From Schistosoma haematobium (Eukaryota; Platyhelminthes; Trematoda; Strigeidida; Schistosomatidae): a stretch of DNA of 64,000 nucleotides. The notes beneath the pieces were generated by a model. It did not search any database. It saw only the letters and a program-made list of their open reading frames with translations, and had not been told where the DNA came from. Below are positions 54,501 through 61,453 of this stretch, in pieces (the stretch's first letter is position 1; every line of letters begins with the position of its first letter). The translations under genes and the position numbers were made by a program. Location of the stretch: the NCBI RefSeq assembly GCF_000699445.3, contig NC_067198.1, positions 33,260,536 to 33,324,535 on the forward strand, in the 5' to 3' direction.

Positions 54501-55250
54501 TCAACTGCTCACTAGTGACTGACTTCAGGAAAAACTCCCGAAGTTCTAGTGAGAAGCCGTTACCAGTGGAGTTCAACCAGGTCTGTTGTGAGATAGGAAC
54601 TCACTGAAGACAATGGTGTACGGTGGCGCAACTTCGTGGATTGATTGAAGTTAGACATTAACACCGTTGGATGCCGGCTCAGTGGTCTAATGGTTAAGTG
54701 CTCGCGCGCGAAGCCAGTAGGTCCTGGGTTCGAGCCCCGCGTGGTGCGGGATCGTGGATGCGCACTGCTGAGGAGTCCCATACTAGGACGAAACGGCCGT
54801 CCAGTGCTTCCAGGTTTTCAATGGTGGTCTAGCTTCAACTGACTCATGATTTCAATCTGTGAAATGACTCATCTTTGTTGTTCTGGATTACACTTTATTA
54901 TTCCAGTGAGTCAGGCAACAATTAATTTTTATTTGTAAGGTTTTGGCTAAAATAGAAGGCTTAAAATTATAACAATTTGATTAAATTAATTATGAGACAA
55001 CTCTTACAGAGAAACCTGCATGACGAGAAATGTTCTTCAGTTGTATTTTGAATGCCTCTGAAGTGAAAGTATTCCGTCTAAGATAAGAGAATGGACAGTT
55101 TGGATTTGAGCAAGTAGATACACCATCTGTTTTACACTCAAAGCCATTATTTTCGTTAGATATATCAGTTTTTGAATTGTTCATACAGTCACATGTAAGT
55201 GTAGATGTATTTACTGGTGAAAGTTTATCAGTTTCGGCATTACTTTCCAT
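26341..55250 (-). CDS. TRMT2A: TRMT2A-like tRNA (uracil-5-)-methyltransferase (16 exons)
   Basis: Minus-strand exons in coding order: 55250-55008, 48718-48633, 48594-48519, 42179-42049, 40158-40003, 39240-39180, 38045-37982, 36554-36274, 34522-34422, 34160-34109, 33415-33355, 31275-31112, 30378-30303, 27951-27832, 27010-26914, 26476-26341. They total 1905 nt (634 aa plus stop); every junction is GT-AG with matching phase. Human TRMT2A is 625 aa. An RRM ([13 protein letters not shown]... to [21 protein letters not shown], residues about 67-145) precedes the m5U methyltransferase domain. Visible motifs are SAM-binding DVCCGTGT (about 478-485), DPPRAGL (551-557), the catalytic cysteine in YISCN (C578) and the likely general base in EVILLLER (E622). 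The enzyme uses SAM to make m5U54 in the T loop of cytosolic tRNA. It converges with VPS16 and follows the MRM3-like gene on the same strand. Confidence 0.92.
27093..27132 (-). repeat. Second copy of the 40-bp block, TRMT2A intron 14
   Basis: This is a direct repeat of 26203-26242 (32 bases identical without a gap, one mismatch over 40). The two copies flank the last two TRMT2A exons. Confidence 0.75.
28100..28290 (-). repeat. tRNA-SINE with well-preserved hammerhead
   Basis: The minus strand reads tRNA-like 'ggtcctgggttcgaatctcg', then the hammerhead, then the 3' body ending 'aaaatctccacaaaaccc'. It lies in TRMT2A intron 13 (27952-30302) in sense orientation. The 5' body of the SINE is missing. 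Confidence 0.8.
28194..28239 (-). ncRNA. Hammerhead ribozyme (SINE-borne), intact core
   Basis: On the minus strand: stem I GCACTG, core CTGAGGA, stem II GTCC...GGAC, core GAAA, short stem III ACGG/CCGT, cleavage triplet GTC, then CAGTGC closing stem I. All invariant core bases match the CUGANGA...GAAA...NUH consensus. Stem III is self-complementary with no real loop, as in Smalpha ribozymes. It would be expected to work poorly alone and better as a dimer. Confidence 0.8.
28490..28680 (-). repeat. tRNA-SINE lacking its hammerhead
   Basis: The minus strand reads 'ccagtggtctaaagctgaag', then 'cgggtttaatcccagtagaa', then 'gctgtccagtgctttctgg'. The tRNA-like head joins directly to the sequence normally after the ribozyme, so the hammerhead segment is deleted in this copy. 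Confidence 0.6.
29014..29325 (+). repeat. Full-length tRNA-SINE with inactivated hammerhead
   Basis: 5' body from 'ggtaatccgtgtcggatgt', tRNA-like head 'agtggtctagaggttaagc' and 'gttagaatcg', hammerhead block at 29193-29240 and 3' body ending 'caatctccacaa'. The cores CTGAGGA (29200-29206) and GAAA (29222-29225) are kept. The cleavage triplet GTC has changed to a C-rich string and stem III is disrupted, so cleavage is not expected. It is antisense to TRMT2A. Confidence 0.75.
29960..30225 (-). repeat. tRNA-related SINE, different subfamily
   Basis: The minus strand reads 'ctcagtggtccagagattaa', then 'gcgttcacgcatgagactca', then 'cgttcccagttgg', a tRNA-like head preceded by 'gtctcacaacctatatggtt'. 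No hammerhead core was found. A TA microsatellite follows directly at 30228. Confidence 0.55.
30228..30263. repeat. (TA)n microsatellite
   Basis: About 18 TA units in TRMT2A intron 13, next to the SINE-like repeat and about 40 bp before the exon at 30303. Confidence 0.95.
32325..32845 (-). mobile_element. Non-autonomous derivative of LINE family B (leader joined to 3' tail)
   Basis: Bases about 32400-32835 match the region 63580-63965 upstream of the family B coding region (shared blocks 'gaagcaggtggtt', 'taaggagatgcagtcccatg', 'ttaaagcgccggacattcgc'). This copy carries about 46 extra bases near 32620. Bases about 32325-32390 match the family B 3' tail (compare 59380-59440: 'atttgaacacat', 'atattggtacaag', 'gccacac'). 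The whole endonuclease and RT region is absent. I infer an internally deleted, trans-mobilised element using the partner's 3' recognition sequence. No target duplication was clear. Confidence 0.65.
32930..33060 (-). repeat. Possible degenerate tRNA-SINE
   Basis: Minus-strand 'ggcttagtggttaaagtact' and 'ggtcacaagtttgga' resemble A-box and B-box blocks. The remainder is too diverged to align. Confidence 0.35.
34825..34860. repeat. (TA)n microsatellite
   Basis: About 17 TA units in TRMT2A intron 8. Confidence 0.95.
35310..36070 (-). repeat. tRNA-SINE split by a LINE insertion
   Basis: The 3' body (35310-35351) and the rest (35790-36070) form one minus-strand SINE. Its tRNA-like part reads 'aaggttctaggttcgaatac', with a decayed hammerhead near 35855-35885 and the 5' body 'gttatccactgaagacaatt'. 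A LINE fragment at 35352-35789 interrupts it. The SINE was therefore here first. It lies in TRMT2A intron 8. Confidence 0.75.
35352..35789 (-). mobile_element. 5'-truncated LINE (family C) nested in a SINE
   Basis: The minus strand reads [20 protein letters not shown], then [19 protein letters not shown], then [12 protein letters not shown], and ends in a (TGAC)n tail at 35352-35365. It is the same family as 20045-21051 and shares 'gtacgtacgtacgaagttct' before the tail. A perfect 12-bp target duplication (aagtcacgaatc, 35340-35351 and 35790-35801) bounds it. Confidence 0.9.
36640..36900. repeat. Possible old SINE remnant, TRMT2A intron 7
   Basis: 'ctggattccagtgttgat' and 'ctaggatccgatatc' echo parts of the Smalpha 3' region and tRNA-like head. 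A related stretch occurs at about 38730-38870. The match is weak and boundaries are not defined. Confidence 0.3.
37059..37095. repeat. (TA)n microsatellite
   Basis: About 18 TA units in TRMT2A intron 7. Confidence 0.95.
38263..38618 (-). mobile_element. Candidate solo LTR in TRMT2A intron 6
   Basis: Read on the minus strand this 356-bp block starts TGTTGAGTCGGC and ends GACTTATCA, so it has TG...CA ends. It contains CCAAT-type boxes (CTGATTGGCC, CTATTGGTC). The flanks are TAGGG (38258-38262) and TAGAG (38619-38623), a possible 5-bp target duplication with one mismatch. It has no coding sequence and is less AT-rich than its surroundings. It shares the CTGATTGGC word with the firmer solo LTR at 51056-51370. 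Confidence 0.45.
41210..41870 (-). mobile_element. 5'-truncated, internally deleted family A LINE
   Basis: On the minus strand the 3' end (GTAA repeat, 'gtaacaggtgtaag') is at the left and the C-terminal RT region follows (to about 41725). Then comes a jump to the [20 protein letters not shown] region near 41865-41770, so the segment containing the FADD motif is missing. A perfect 12-bp target duplication (aaaaaatggtag, 41198-41209 and 41871-41882) bounds the insertion. It lies in TRMT2A intron 4, about 400 bp from the full-length copy A2 in the opposite orientation. Confidence 0.88.
42283..45505 (+). mobile_element. Near-intact RTE-type LINE (family A, copy A2)
   Basis: The structured leader (42283-42468) is followed by one long frame from 42469 and a 3' end with five GTAA units (45481-45500). 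It sits in TRMT2A intron 3, antisense to the gene, about 100 bp from exon 4. The insertion site is an ATT microsatellite on both sides, so the target duplication cannot be read. Codons are nearly uninterrupted, so this is by far the youngest family A copy in the window. Confidence 0.92.
42469..45487 (+). CDS. Endonuclease-reverse transcriptase of LINE A2, one frameshift
   Basis: The frame is open from ATG 42469 for 796 codons. It encodes an APE endonuclease ([44 protein letters not shown]; residues about 25-270), a basic helical linker, and a reverse transcriptase ([62 protein letters not shown], catalytic FADDLALL near 44700-44720). At about 44770-44777 a change in a GCA-rich stretch shifts the frame. 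The protein then continues in another frame ([44 protein letters not shown]) to the stop at 45487. Compared with copy A1, bases are missing at the GCA repeat. The joined product would be about 1000 aa, normal for a single-ORF RTE element. The protein nicks DNA and copies its own RNA at the nick. Confidence 0.88.
45506..45543. repeat. (ATT)n microsatellite
   Basis: About 12 ATT units directly after the LINE A2 tail. A matching ATT-rich tract (42250-42282) lies before the element, so A2 probably inserted into this repeat. Confidence 0.9.
45600..48220. other. TRMT2A intron 3 remainder, unassigned
   Basis: No exon is supported here. Short open frames at 45916-46179 and 47393-47695 lack recognisable motifs. 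A weak LINE-like word (FFDFVKAFW near 47375-47395) is not backed by neighbours. A 'ggctcctgaatccggggcg' string near 46848 vaguely echoes the 40-bp block at 26203. Confidence 0.45.
48230..48345 (-). repeat. Smalpha-type SINE remnant, minus strand
   Basis: The minus strand reads 'cagctgacgagcacgg', then 'taagacgaaatacac', a hammerhead-like layout with mutated cores, in intron 3 next to the RRM exons of TRMT2A. Confidence 0.5.
48595..48632 (-). other. TRMT2A: TRMT2A intron 2, 38-nt micro-intron
   Basis: On the minus strand a GTAATT donor and TTTCAG acceptor bound 38 nt. Splicing gives [18 protein letters not shown], which keeps the exact spacing of the second half of the RRM. Confidence 0.85.
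48890..49080 (+). repeat. Smalpha-type SINE, degenerate
   Basis: A tRNA-like head ('agcccagttgacaacggt' and 'gggtttcagtccc') is followed by 'aacggaacgaaacgcaggac' and 'gtccattgctagtcac'. The first core strand of the hammerhead is lost. It lies in TRMT2A intron 1. Confidence 0.55.
49785..53500 (-). mobile_element. Degenerate CR1-like LINE in TRMT2A intron 1
   Basis: The minus strand carries, in order, endonuclease remnants (about 52360-52100: [11 protein letters not shown]), a pre-RT segment ([15 protein letters not shown] near 51720, then [16 protein letters not shown]), RT blocks ([20 protein letters not shown] near 51500, [20 protein letters not shown] at 51050-50985, [18 protein letters not shown] near 50915, [10 protein letters not shown] then [14 protein letters not shown]) and a C-terminus ([11 protein letters not shown]). 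The style is CR1/Jockey rather than RTE, probably SR1- or Perere-like; the family name is not verified. Many stops and shifts make it dead. A solo LTR interrupts the RT. The endpoints are approximate. Confidence 0.78.
51056..51370 (-). mobile_element. Solo LTR inside the CR1-like RT
   Basis: This is a 315-bp block with TGTTAGCGGG...TTATAACA ends on the minus strand (TG...CA with a TGTTA/TAACA inverted end). It is flanked by a perfect 5-bp duplication GTTTC (51051-51055 and 51371-51375). Removing the LTR and one duplication restores the LINE frame [20 protein letters not shown]. It contains a CCAAT-type box (CTGATTGGCTAAT). No internal retrotransposon sequence remains, so it arose by LTR-LTR recombination. 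The LTR family is not identified. Confidence 0.9.
53549..54165 (+). mobile_element. Family A LINE fragment (linker and RT start)
   Basis: Reads [20 protein letters not shown], then [20 protein letters not shown], then [16 protein letters not shown], then stops and frameshifts to about 54165 (DLSKYEN, then 'ctgaaccggatgaaagattc'). It is homologous to residues about 410-620 of the A2 protein, truncated on both sides. It abuts the 5' end of the CR1-like element. Confidence 0.82.
54417..54463 (-). ncRNA. Hammerhead ribozyme (SINE-borne), intact core
   Basis: The minus strand carries GCACTG, CTGAGGA, a GTCC/GGAC stem II, GAAA, the ACGGCCGT stem III, the cleavage triplet GTC, then CAGTGC. All core bases fit the hammerhead consensus. 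It is the inverted partner of the plus-strand ribozyme at 54762-54807. Confidence 0.8.
54680..54741 (+). promoter_or_regulatory. tRNA-like internal Pol III promoter of the SINE
   Basis: 'ctcagtggtctaatggttaa' gives an A-box-like block and 'gtcctgggttcgagccccg' a near-consensus B box (GGTTCGANNCC type). The 62-base span and spacing are those of a tRNA gene, but no full cloverleaf was drawn. This is the best-preserved SINE promoter in the window. Confidence 0.7.
54762..54807 (+). ncRNA. Hammerhead ribozyme (SINE-borne), intact core
   Basis: Stem I GCACTG 54762-54767 pairs with CAGTGC 54802-54807. The core CTGAGGA is at 54768-54774, stem II GTCC/GGAC at 54775-54778 and 54786-54789, and GAAA at 54790-54793. 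The self-complementary ACGGCCGT stem III ends at 54800. Predicted cleavage is after C54801. Type I topology (open stem I). Such ribozymes are known in Smalpha SINEs. Confidence 0.83.
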
Positions 55251-56768
55251 TGCTCCTCAAATTTCTACAAAATTATATAAACCACATATATAAAACAGAT
55301 TATCACAAAATCTTTTTTACATTAATGAATATTGTTCAATCAATCATCATATTCGAGTCCACCAAGACAACTAATAATAAAAAACGATGTATTTCAGTAA
55401 TCATCTGGAAATTGATGGACTATGTCAAAAGGTGCAATAATTTTAACAGATTATTGGTTGAACGTCGGTTGATAGGGTAGGGATTCAAACATATAACACC
55501 AAATTAGTTACTTATTTAATTTAGAAATACTATTTTAAATTATAGCACTTCAAAATCAGTGGTTCTCAATAGAGCAACAATGTGACTAAAAATCGGGAAA
55601 AGCTGTACGATTTTTGAAACGTATCATATGGTTATTGACAATAGCTGTGTGCTGTAGGGGAAATTATACTCACTAGTCTTATGTGAAAACGGTACTTTTT
55701 CTACAAAAATAGCGATAATGAATGCATATTGTCAGGATAAGATGCATGTTTAAGGAAGATTTACTGAAAGAATTAAAGAAATTCATATCTCGAAATTGAT
55801 AGTGTATAATGGCTTCATAATTTTGAGACCATTTCATTTCTCTTGTATTTGATATGGAAGGTGAGTTCCTAACGGTTTGATTCCTATAAATATTTACGTT
55901 GTTGAAGGTGAACAAAATATCACAAACTTCAAACCATAAGAAAATAAGTAGACTGAATAAACGAAAATCTTCCTGAAAATAAACTAAGTGAAATTCATAT
56001 TTCAAACAAACATGTATCATAGGGTACTAGCCGAATAGTAATATTTTATTGGGTATACATAAATTAAATTAACGAAATACTCGGGTGAAGCTTTACAAAA
56101 CAGAAAAGCAATATTCAACTATGTTTAGCAGTAGTGTTTTGATGGGTAATGGTAGTCGATTTTCAACCACTAGGTTACTGATTTACACAAAGTTCCACTT
56201 ACTTCGATCTGAGCAACTGGGTAAGATTATTAACTTACAGAAAGCAGTGGCACAGAGCCAAGTACATAGACTTCTACTTCGTTATTGAGTTGCATATATT
56301 AACAAAATCAAATAAGTTAGATTCATTAGTTTATAGTTTGTGTTACATTTCAAGCGTGTGGTGTAATAAATTCATATGAGCTCTACTGACCGCTAATAAT
56401 CATTGCCTAAATGTTTATTGTAACTATTAATTTAGCGCTTATTTGGTTTTTCTAGTCCTAATTTCGGTACTGAAACCTACTGTAATGCCATTAAATTCAG
56501 TTAAGGGGACATGGTTGAGAAGAAACAGATCTACTGTATACTAAACCTTTCACAATACTATATTCAACAACAAGACAAAAAGTAAGTCTATACATAGTAT
56601 TGCGGGTAAATGGACAGTCTAATTAACCCCAATGGACTACGAAAAAAGAATCCCAATAGGTTTATCACATCAGATAATAAAACAAACACTTAAGGTTTGC
56701 ATACAGGCAAAAAAGGGGAAAAAAATTTCTGGATAAAAATTTGTTTATTCGTAAAAAAATACATTCCA
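55251..56768. other. Spacer between the MRM3-like gene and TRMT2A
   Basis: This 1.5-kb AT-rich spacer holds the promoter and 5' UTR of TRMT2A (minus strand) and the 3' end of the MRM3-like gene. An AATAAA signal for the latter lies at 56749-56744 on the minus strand, 20 nt after its stop. No other gene or repeat was recognised. Confidence 0.5.
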
Positions 56769-58470
56769 TTAAAAACACAAAAATTGACGTTGTATTTCTC
56801 CTAGCAAAACTGAAGCAGCTGATAAAACATTCAAGCTGTTTATTCTATCTGCAGATGGGATAACAAGTCGAGAACCACCGGTAAGATGAACTAAATGAAA
56901 AGCTTCCGGAGAAACACCATGAATTTCAGATCCAATAACAACGGCTAAACGACAATCATGTTCCGCAGAGTTATATTCGGAAGGAATATAGTTTACTGCA
57001 AAATGTGGGATAGTTTGTACAGGTAAGCGATATGCGGAATCTGTTGACTCAGGAGTAAGAAAATCAATAGCTTCACACTCGACTGATATTTTGCACTCAT
57101 TAATATATTGTGACCGATGGTTCTAGAAATAAAAAGAACCATGATTACAGAAAAAATATATCTGAATAATAGGAATTATAGAACTAAATATTAAACACTG
57201 TTAACTACTAAAGGAAAGGCAGAATTTTTAGATAAAAATTAAAACAATATTACACAAAAATGATTACACTTCAGATGAAGACCACTATGTTGAAAATACT
57301 CTAAAGGATTATGAGTGCTTAAATTAACTTATGAACTCTTTCCTACCTACAATAAAAGAATGTGATAGAAATAATAGAAACTCGAAAACTAAATAACTCA
57401 AAAGATATAATACAATAGTGAGTTATTACAAAACGCTAAATTGTGTACAGATTTGAGTGGACGAATGTTTTAAAGGAATATATATGAATGTGACCGGTTC
57501 AGTTCTGTTTTTTTGCTAATCCAATAGCAGTATCTATATCCACAAGCTATATGTAGAAACTTAATTTTAGAAATTAAGTTAGACCATGAACTGTTCAAAA
57601 TCATAATTAAATCTCTTAATTTATCGATCACATTGTACGTCTTGATCAAAAGACTAGCCAAATTAGTTTTCCATGAGCTTGATTAACATTTGAACAGATT
57701 CATGACAGTATTTTTGGCTGTAATGTTAACAAATTTGGATTTGTCAGTTAGTGATAAGCGACTCAAAACCTAGTATATATCTGCATCAGTTCAAGTTGCC
57801 ACACCACAACAAAGATGAAATTATCAATGTGAATACTAAAGTTGTAGAGGTAGTACTCTCATTGGCAGTAAAAATTATTAACCACAAAGATTATGATTGG
57901 AGGAGAAGGAAATTACTGTATGAACTGGTGTTCCTAGTATACATAATTCTTAATGTGAAAGGCTTATCTAGTAATAAGCATCAAAGTTGAAGACATCATA
58001 GAAACTTCAGCAGTCAATACAAAGGACAAAAAAGATAGATGGATCACAGAGCCTCACTAAAGTTGAAATAGCAATACAGGAATTACTACAAAACTATAAC
58101 CACATAAAAGAGAATTCGCCTCGCGATATCTTAAACTTAGAAACTGATATTTACCCAGTTTTTACAATTTCAACAATAATATTTACTATGTAACGTGGCT
58201 ACAAGTGTTAGTGAACGAGTGCGATCGCCATGAGCGGTTGCAATAATTAATAATTCATACAGTAAAAAAGCACAGGTTCATGGGCTCAGATTTCAGTTGT
58301 AGTTTAATAGTCTAGTGATACTACACCTGTCTACTCAAATCACAGCTAGGTTGATCAAGGCTCAAACATTCTCCTTTAGTTGTTGGACGGTCAGTGTTTC
58401 AACTACCACTTCGGGTAGCTGCGTGAAAGATTTTGACTTAACGATTTGCCAACTGGGGTTAATATGATTT

Positions 58471-58529
<59 letters not shown>

Positions 58530-58841
58530 TGGTGGGTATTTATGTATATACTCACTTGTACGCAGCCCAACTTACAAGATTCGAAAATGTGAACAAGAAA
58601 TAGTTAGTAATGGATAGAGGTTAACTCACAGTTTGGTCTTTTTTCCATGCTGATTCGATTAATTTATCAGTCAAGAGTGGTTCAGGGTCGGCTACAAAGA
58701 CTTTAATATGAGAGGACGAACCATCACGTATTCCAAAGTATCGACTAATATCGGTCCAGCTTAGTCCTTGATAGACAGGTATGCGGAAATGACCAGACAT
58801 TCCTGCCCGTATCACTTTTGTATTCCAAATATCAACACTAC
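56769..58841 (-). CDS. MRM3: MRM3-like SPOUT rRNA 2'-O-methyltransferase, 3' exons (partial)
   Basis: Two exons are supported on the minus strand: 58841-58630 and 57122-56769, joined in phase 0, giving about 188 C-terminal residues. They read GSVDIWNTKVIRAGMSGHFRIPV, then ISRYFGIRDG, then the SPOUT SAM-binding motifs VVIGSEIHGVS and RINSLNVLSAASVLLGEIQRQ. Order and spacing match human MRM3 (RNMTL1: CVDVWEPKVLRAGMGAHFR... and VIGGETYGVS...DSLNSAMAASILLFEGKRQ). The family methylates ribose of mitochondrial 16S rRNA using SAM. The upstream catalytic-domain part (the LRDPGNLGTILR region) is not found before 64000, so the 5' exons lie beyond the window. The first visible exon starts with the last two bases of a split Gly codon. 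Confidence 0.82.
57123..58629. other. MRM3-like intron
   Basis: This 1.5-kb AT-rich intron holds a small family C LINE fragment (57778-57805, 'ctgcatcagttcaagttgcc') and a TA microsatellite. A tRNA-like word near 58320-58345 is too weak to call. Confidence 0.6.
58473..58528. repeat. (TA)n microsatellite
   Basis: About 27 TA units in the MRM3-like intron, about 100 bp from the exon at 58630. Confidence 0.95.
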
Positions 58842-58965
58842 CTGAAGCGAAAAGACTAAACGTTATCAAACTGTTGAATACGATGAATAATGATATCCTT
58901 AATTTTCTAATGGATTAACTTAGAGATAATTCGTTTGACTTCGTATATCAATTACCCTGATAATT

Positions 58966-59290
58966 GTTATTAAATAAATCCCAACGGTGTATTAATTCAG
59001 AGGACAACATGACGCGTTTTCCATAGTTTATTATCGAACAGCACAGATCACTAAGCCACAAGCACCATAAGTGAATTCGAGCAGAAAAGCTAATGCGCGC
59101 GAGAGGACTCAGAGACAAATTAAGAGTCGAACGAGTCGAACCGATTAATGAGATTCGAGTGTTATATATGTGGGAAAGCGAACAATTCAACGAACGATTT
59201 AAGCAACTAACGTCTTAGCTAAAGAGAGGGACATATGCATATGCTACAACATGTGAACAAGCACACATGTCCGTACAGAGTTGGTAAAAT
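58966..59290 (-). mobile_element. Candidate LTR or promoter-bearing repeat
   Basis: On the minus strand this block has a TATA-like 'atatataacactcg' near 59166, an AATAAA near 59022, and ends '...TTTAATAACA' at its 3' side. That is the layout U3-TATA-R-polyA-U5 of an LTR. Its CG-containing words (for example 'cgcgcgcatta') differ from the AT-rich surroundings. No target duplication was found, so the ends and identity are uncertain. Confidence 0.35.
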
Positions 59291-60201
59291 AATAAAACAA
59301 AGATATAGACAAATTGTTACTGTTAGAATAACTGTTAAATGAGTTAATTAAACGGCTTGAAAAACCTTATTTATTTATTTGAACACATGAATATTGGTAC
59401 AAGAGAGCGCCAATATATATGCGCCACACAAAACAATGAGAATTCGAAGAGAAATAGAAAAAAAAAGAGAACAATAACGAAGAGATTGGTGTAAGGCAGT
59501 GTGGTAGTAATGAGGGAACACAAAGGCACAATCAGAAGAAATCTTTCAGGTAAGGGAGACACAACCACTTTTTATGAAGAAAGTAAAAGAAGATTATAAC
59601 AGGATCGCCACTGGCTTCTATTCGGAGCCATATCTGATAACGTCTCTAGCCACTGTGTATCACCATCTCTCAGACCCCAACCAGGGAGTCGTGAAGGACC
59701 GACAGAAGCCAGTCCTTTGCAGCTTTCTTTCATGCCACGACACCATGTCATGCACTGACCACCTCTCCGCTTCTTCCAACCAGTCCCAGAGTCGGCAAAT
59801 AATGCACGACGTGTAATTCTCTGGGACGACATTCGTAGAACATGTCCAAGCCACCGAAGTCGGTGTTTCAAGATGGTGATACCAATTGAATTATCATCTC
59901 TGTGCCCGAACACACGATGCCGAACCTCTGCATTACTGACATGGTGTTGCCACTGAATGTCAGCAATCCTTCGGAAACAGAGATGATCGAACACAGAGAG
60001 TCGTCGAACGTCCTCAACTCGGAGAGGCCAGGTTTCACAAGCATAGAGCAAAACTGCTCTCACCGACGCGTTGTAGATCCGACCTTTTACAGCCAGACTA
60101 ACATCACGAAGGCGCCAAAGGTGGCCCAGATTGGCATAAGCCGCTCTGGCTTTCACTATTCGTGCATTGATCTCATCACTCACACCCCCACCAGCACTTA
60201 T

Positions 60202-61314
60202 TCAGCTACCCAGATACACGAACTTCTCGACTACGTCTATCTGCTCACCATCCAGGGTGAGTACAGGATTGGAATCCTGCCAGTCTTGTAGAAGTACTTT
60301 GCACTTCGAAGGTGCAAAGCACATACCATACCTACGGACACTGATTGCCAACTGATTAAGTGCGGATCGCATGCCTTGGGCATTATCGCACAGTAAGACA
60401 ATATCGTCCGCATACTCAAGGTCGAGAAGTCTTTCTCCAGGCAACAGATCCACACCACCATTACTTACATTCATCAGAGCTGTTTCCAGAATGTCATCGA
60501 TGGCAAAGTTGAAGAGGAATGGTGAGATTGGGCAACTCTGCCTAACCCCACTGCTCGAATGGAACAATGGAGAAAGGTGGTTGTATCCCCTCACTCTGCC
60601 TGAGGTGTTTGTATATAGGGCTTTTAGGATGTTAATAAACTTCTCAGGCACACCCTTCTTCAATAGACAATCCCAGAGAACAGCCCTGTCCAACGAATCG
60701 AAGGCAGCCCTGATGTCAAGAAACACTACGATTGTTGGCCTTTGATAAGTATGGCGGTGTTCTAACATTTGGCGGAGGGTGAATATATGATCAATACATC
60801 CTCGACCAGAACGAAACCCAGCCTGCTCCTCGCGAGTCAATCTTTCTCGGGTTTTGAACAACCTACGAAGAATGACGGAAGCCAATAGCTTGGACGCAAT
60901 CGGAAGTAGACTTATCCCCCGATAGTTGTTACAGCAACGACGTGAACCCTTTTTAAAGATAGGGACAACTATCGACTCATTCCATGACGTTGGTACACTC
61001 TCTAGTTCCCAAACCTTTGTAAACAACGTCGTCAATTCCTTAGACAAAAAGTCACCACCATCATTAAAAAGAGCCGGAGATAAGTCATCTGGGCCAGGTG
61101 ATTTGCAACGCTTCAAGAGTTGGAGTTCCTTGCGGACTTCCTCCTCGTTTGGTGGATCAGTCGTCACCGGCCATGGAGGGCAGGACAGTCTGACCGATGT
61201 TGCCGGAGCAGCAGGCCAGTTGAACTGCCCTTTGAAAAATTCTGCCCATCGTCCAAGACGTCGATGGATGTTAGTGATCGGCATCCCATCATCCTCGCAG
61301 ATTGTTTCACTCAC
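60202..61314 (-). pseudogene. LINE B reverse transcriptase, open 370-codon block
   Basis: This block runs from SETICEDDG to EKFVYLGS, where a TGA (60204-60202) stops it in frame. The same frame continues ISAGGGVSDEINARIVKARA to the natural stop at 59572. Related elements usually read YLGS-C-IS here, so a TGC or TGT cysteine codon probably mutated to TGA. The catalytic YADD is at about 60405. Apart from this stop the RT is intact. Confidence 0.82.
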
Positions 61315-61453
61315 ACCAGACTTCTTGCTGCCAGTGGCTCGGATGAGTTGGAAGAGCTTCCGGTAGTTACCAGATGGAGCTGCTGCTTCCAGCTCATTAG
61401 CACGCTTCGACCACCAGGCTTCCCCGTCGAGTGCCGCTTTGCCACCGAATGAG

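Larger units (their letters stand above)
54329..54864. repeat. Composite SINE insertion with inverted halves and a 12-bp TSD
   Basis: Bases 54329-54475 read on the minus strand as the hammerhead plus 3' body. A 3'-end-like segment (54471-54492, the exact inverse of 54330-54351) follows. Bases 54560-54864 read on the plus strand as a complete SINE with tRNA-like head (about 54680-54741), hammerhead and 3' body. The whole unit is bounded by a perfect 12-bp direct repeat, tgactcatcttt (54317-54328 and 54865-54876), so it looks like one insertion event. It is in TRMT2A intron 1, 140 bp from the first coding exon. Confidence 0.75.

Noticed and set aside
54680..54741. Possible functional tRNA gene
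   Set aside because: A and B boxes are present, but the flanks are SINE body and hammerhead, and the same unit recurs many times in degenerate form; no proper acceptor stem was seen.
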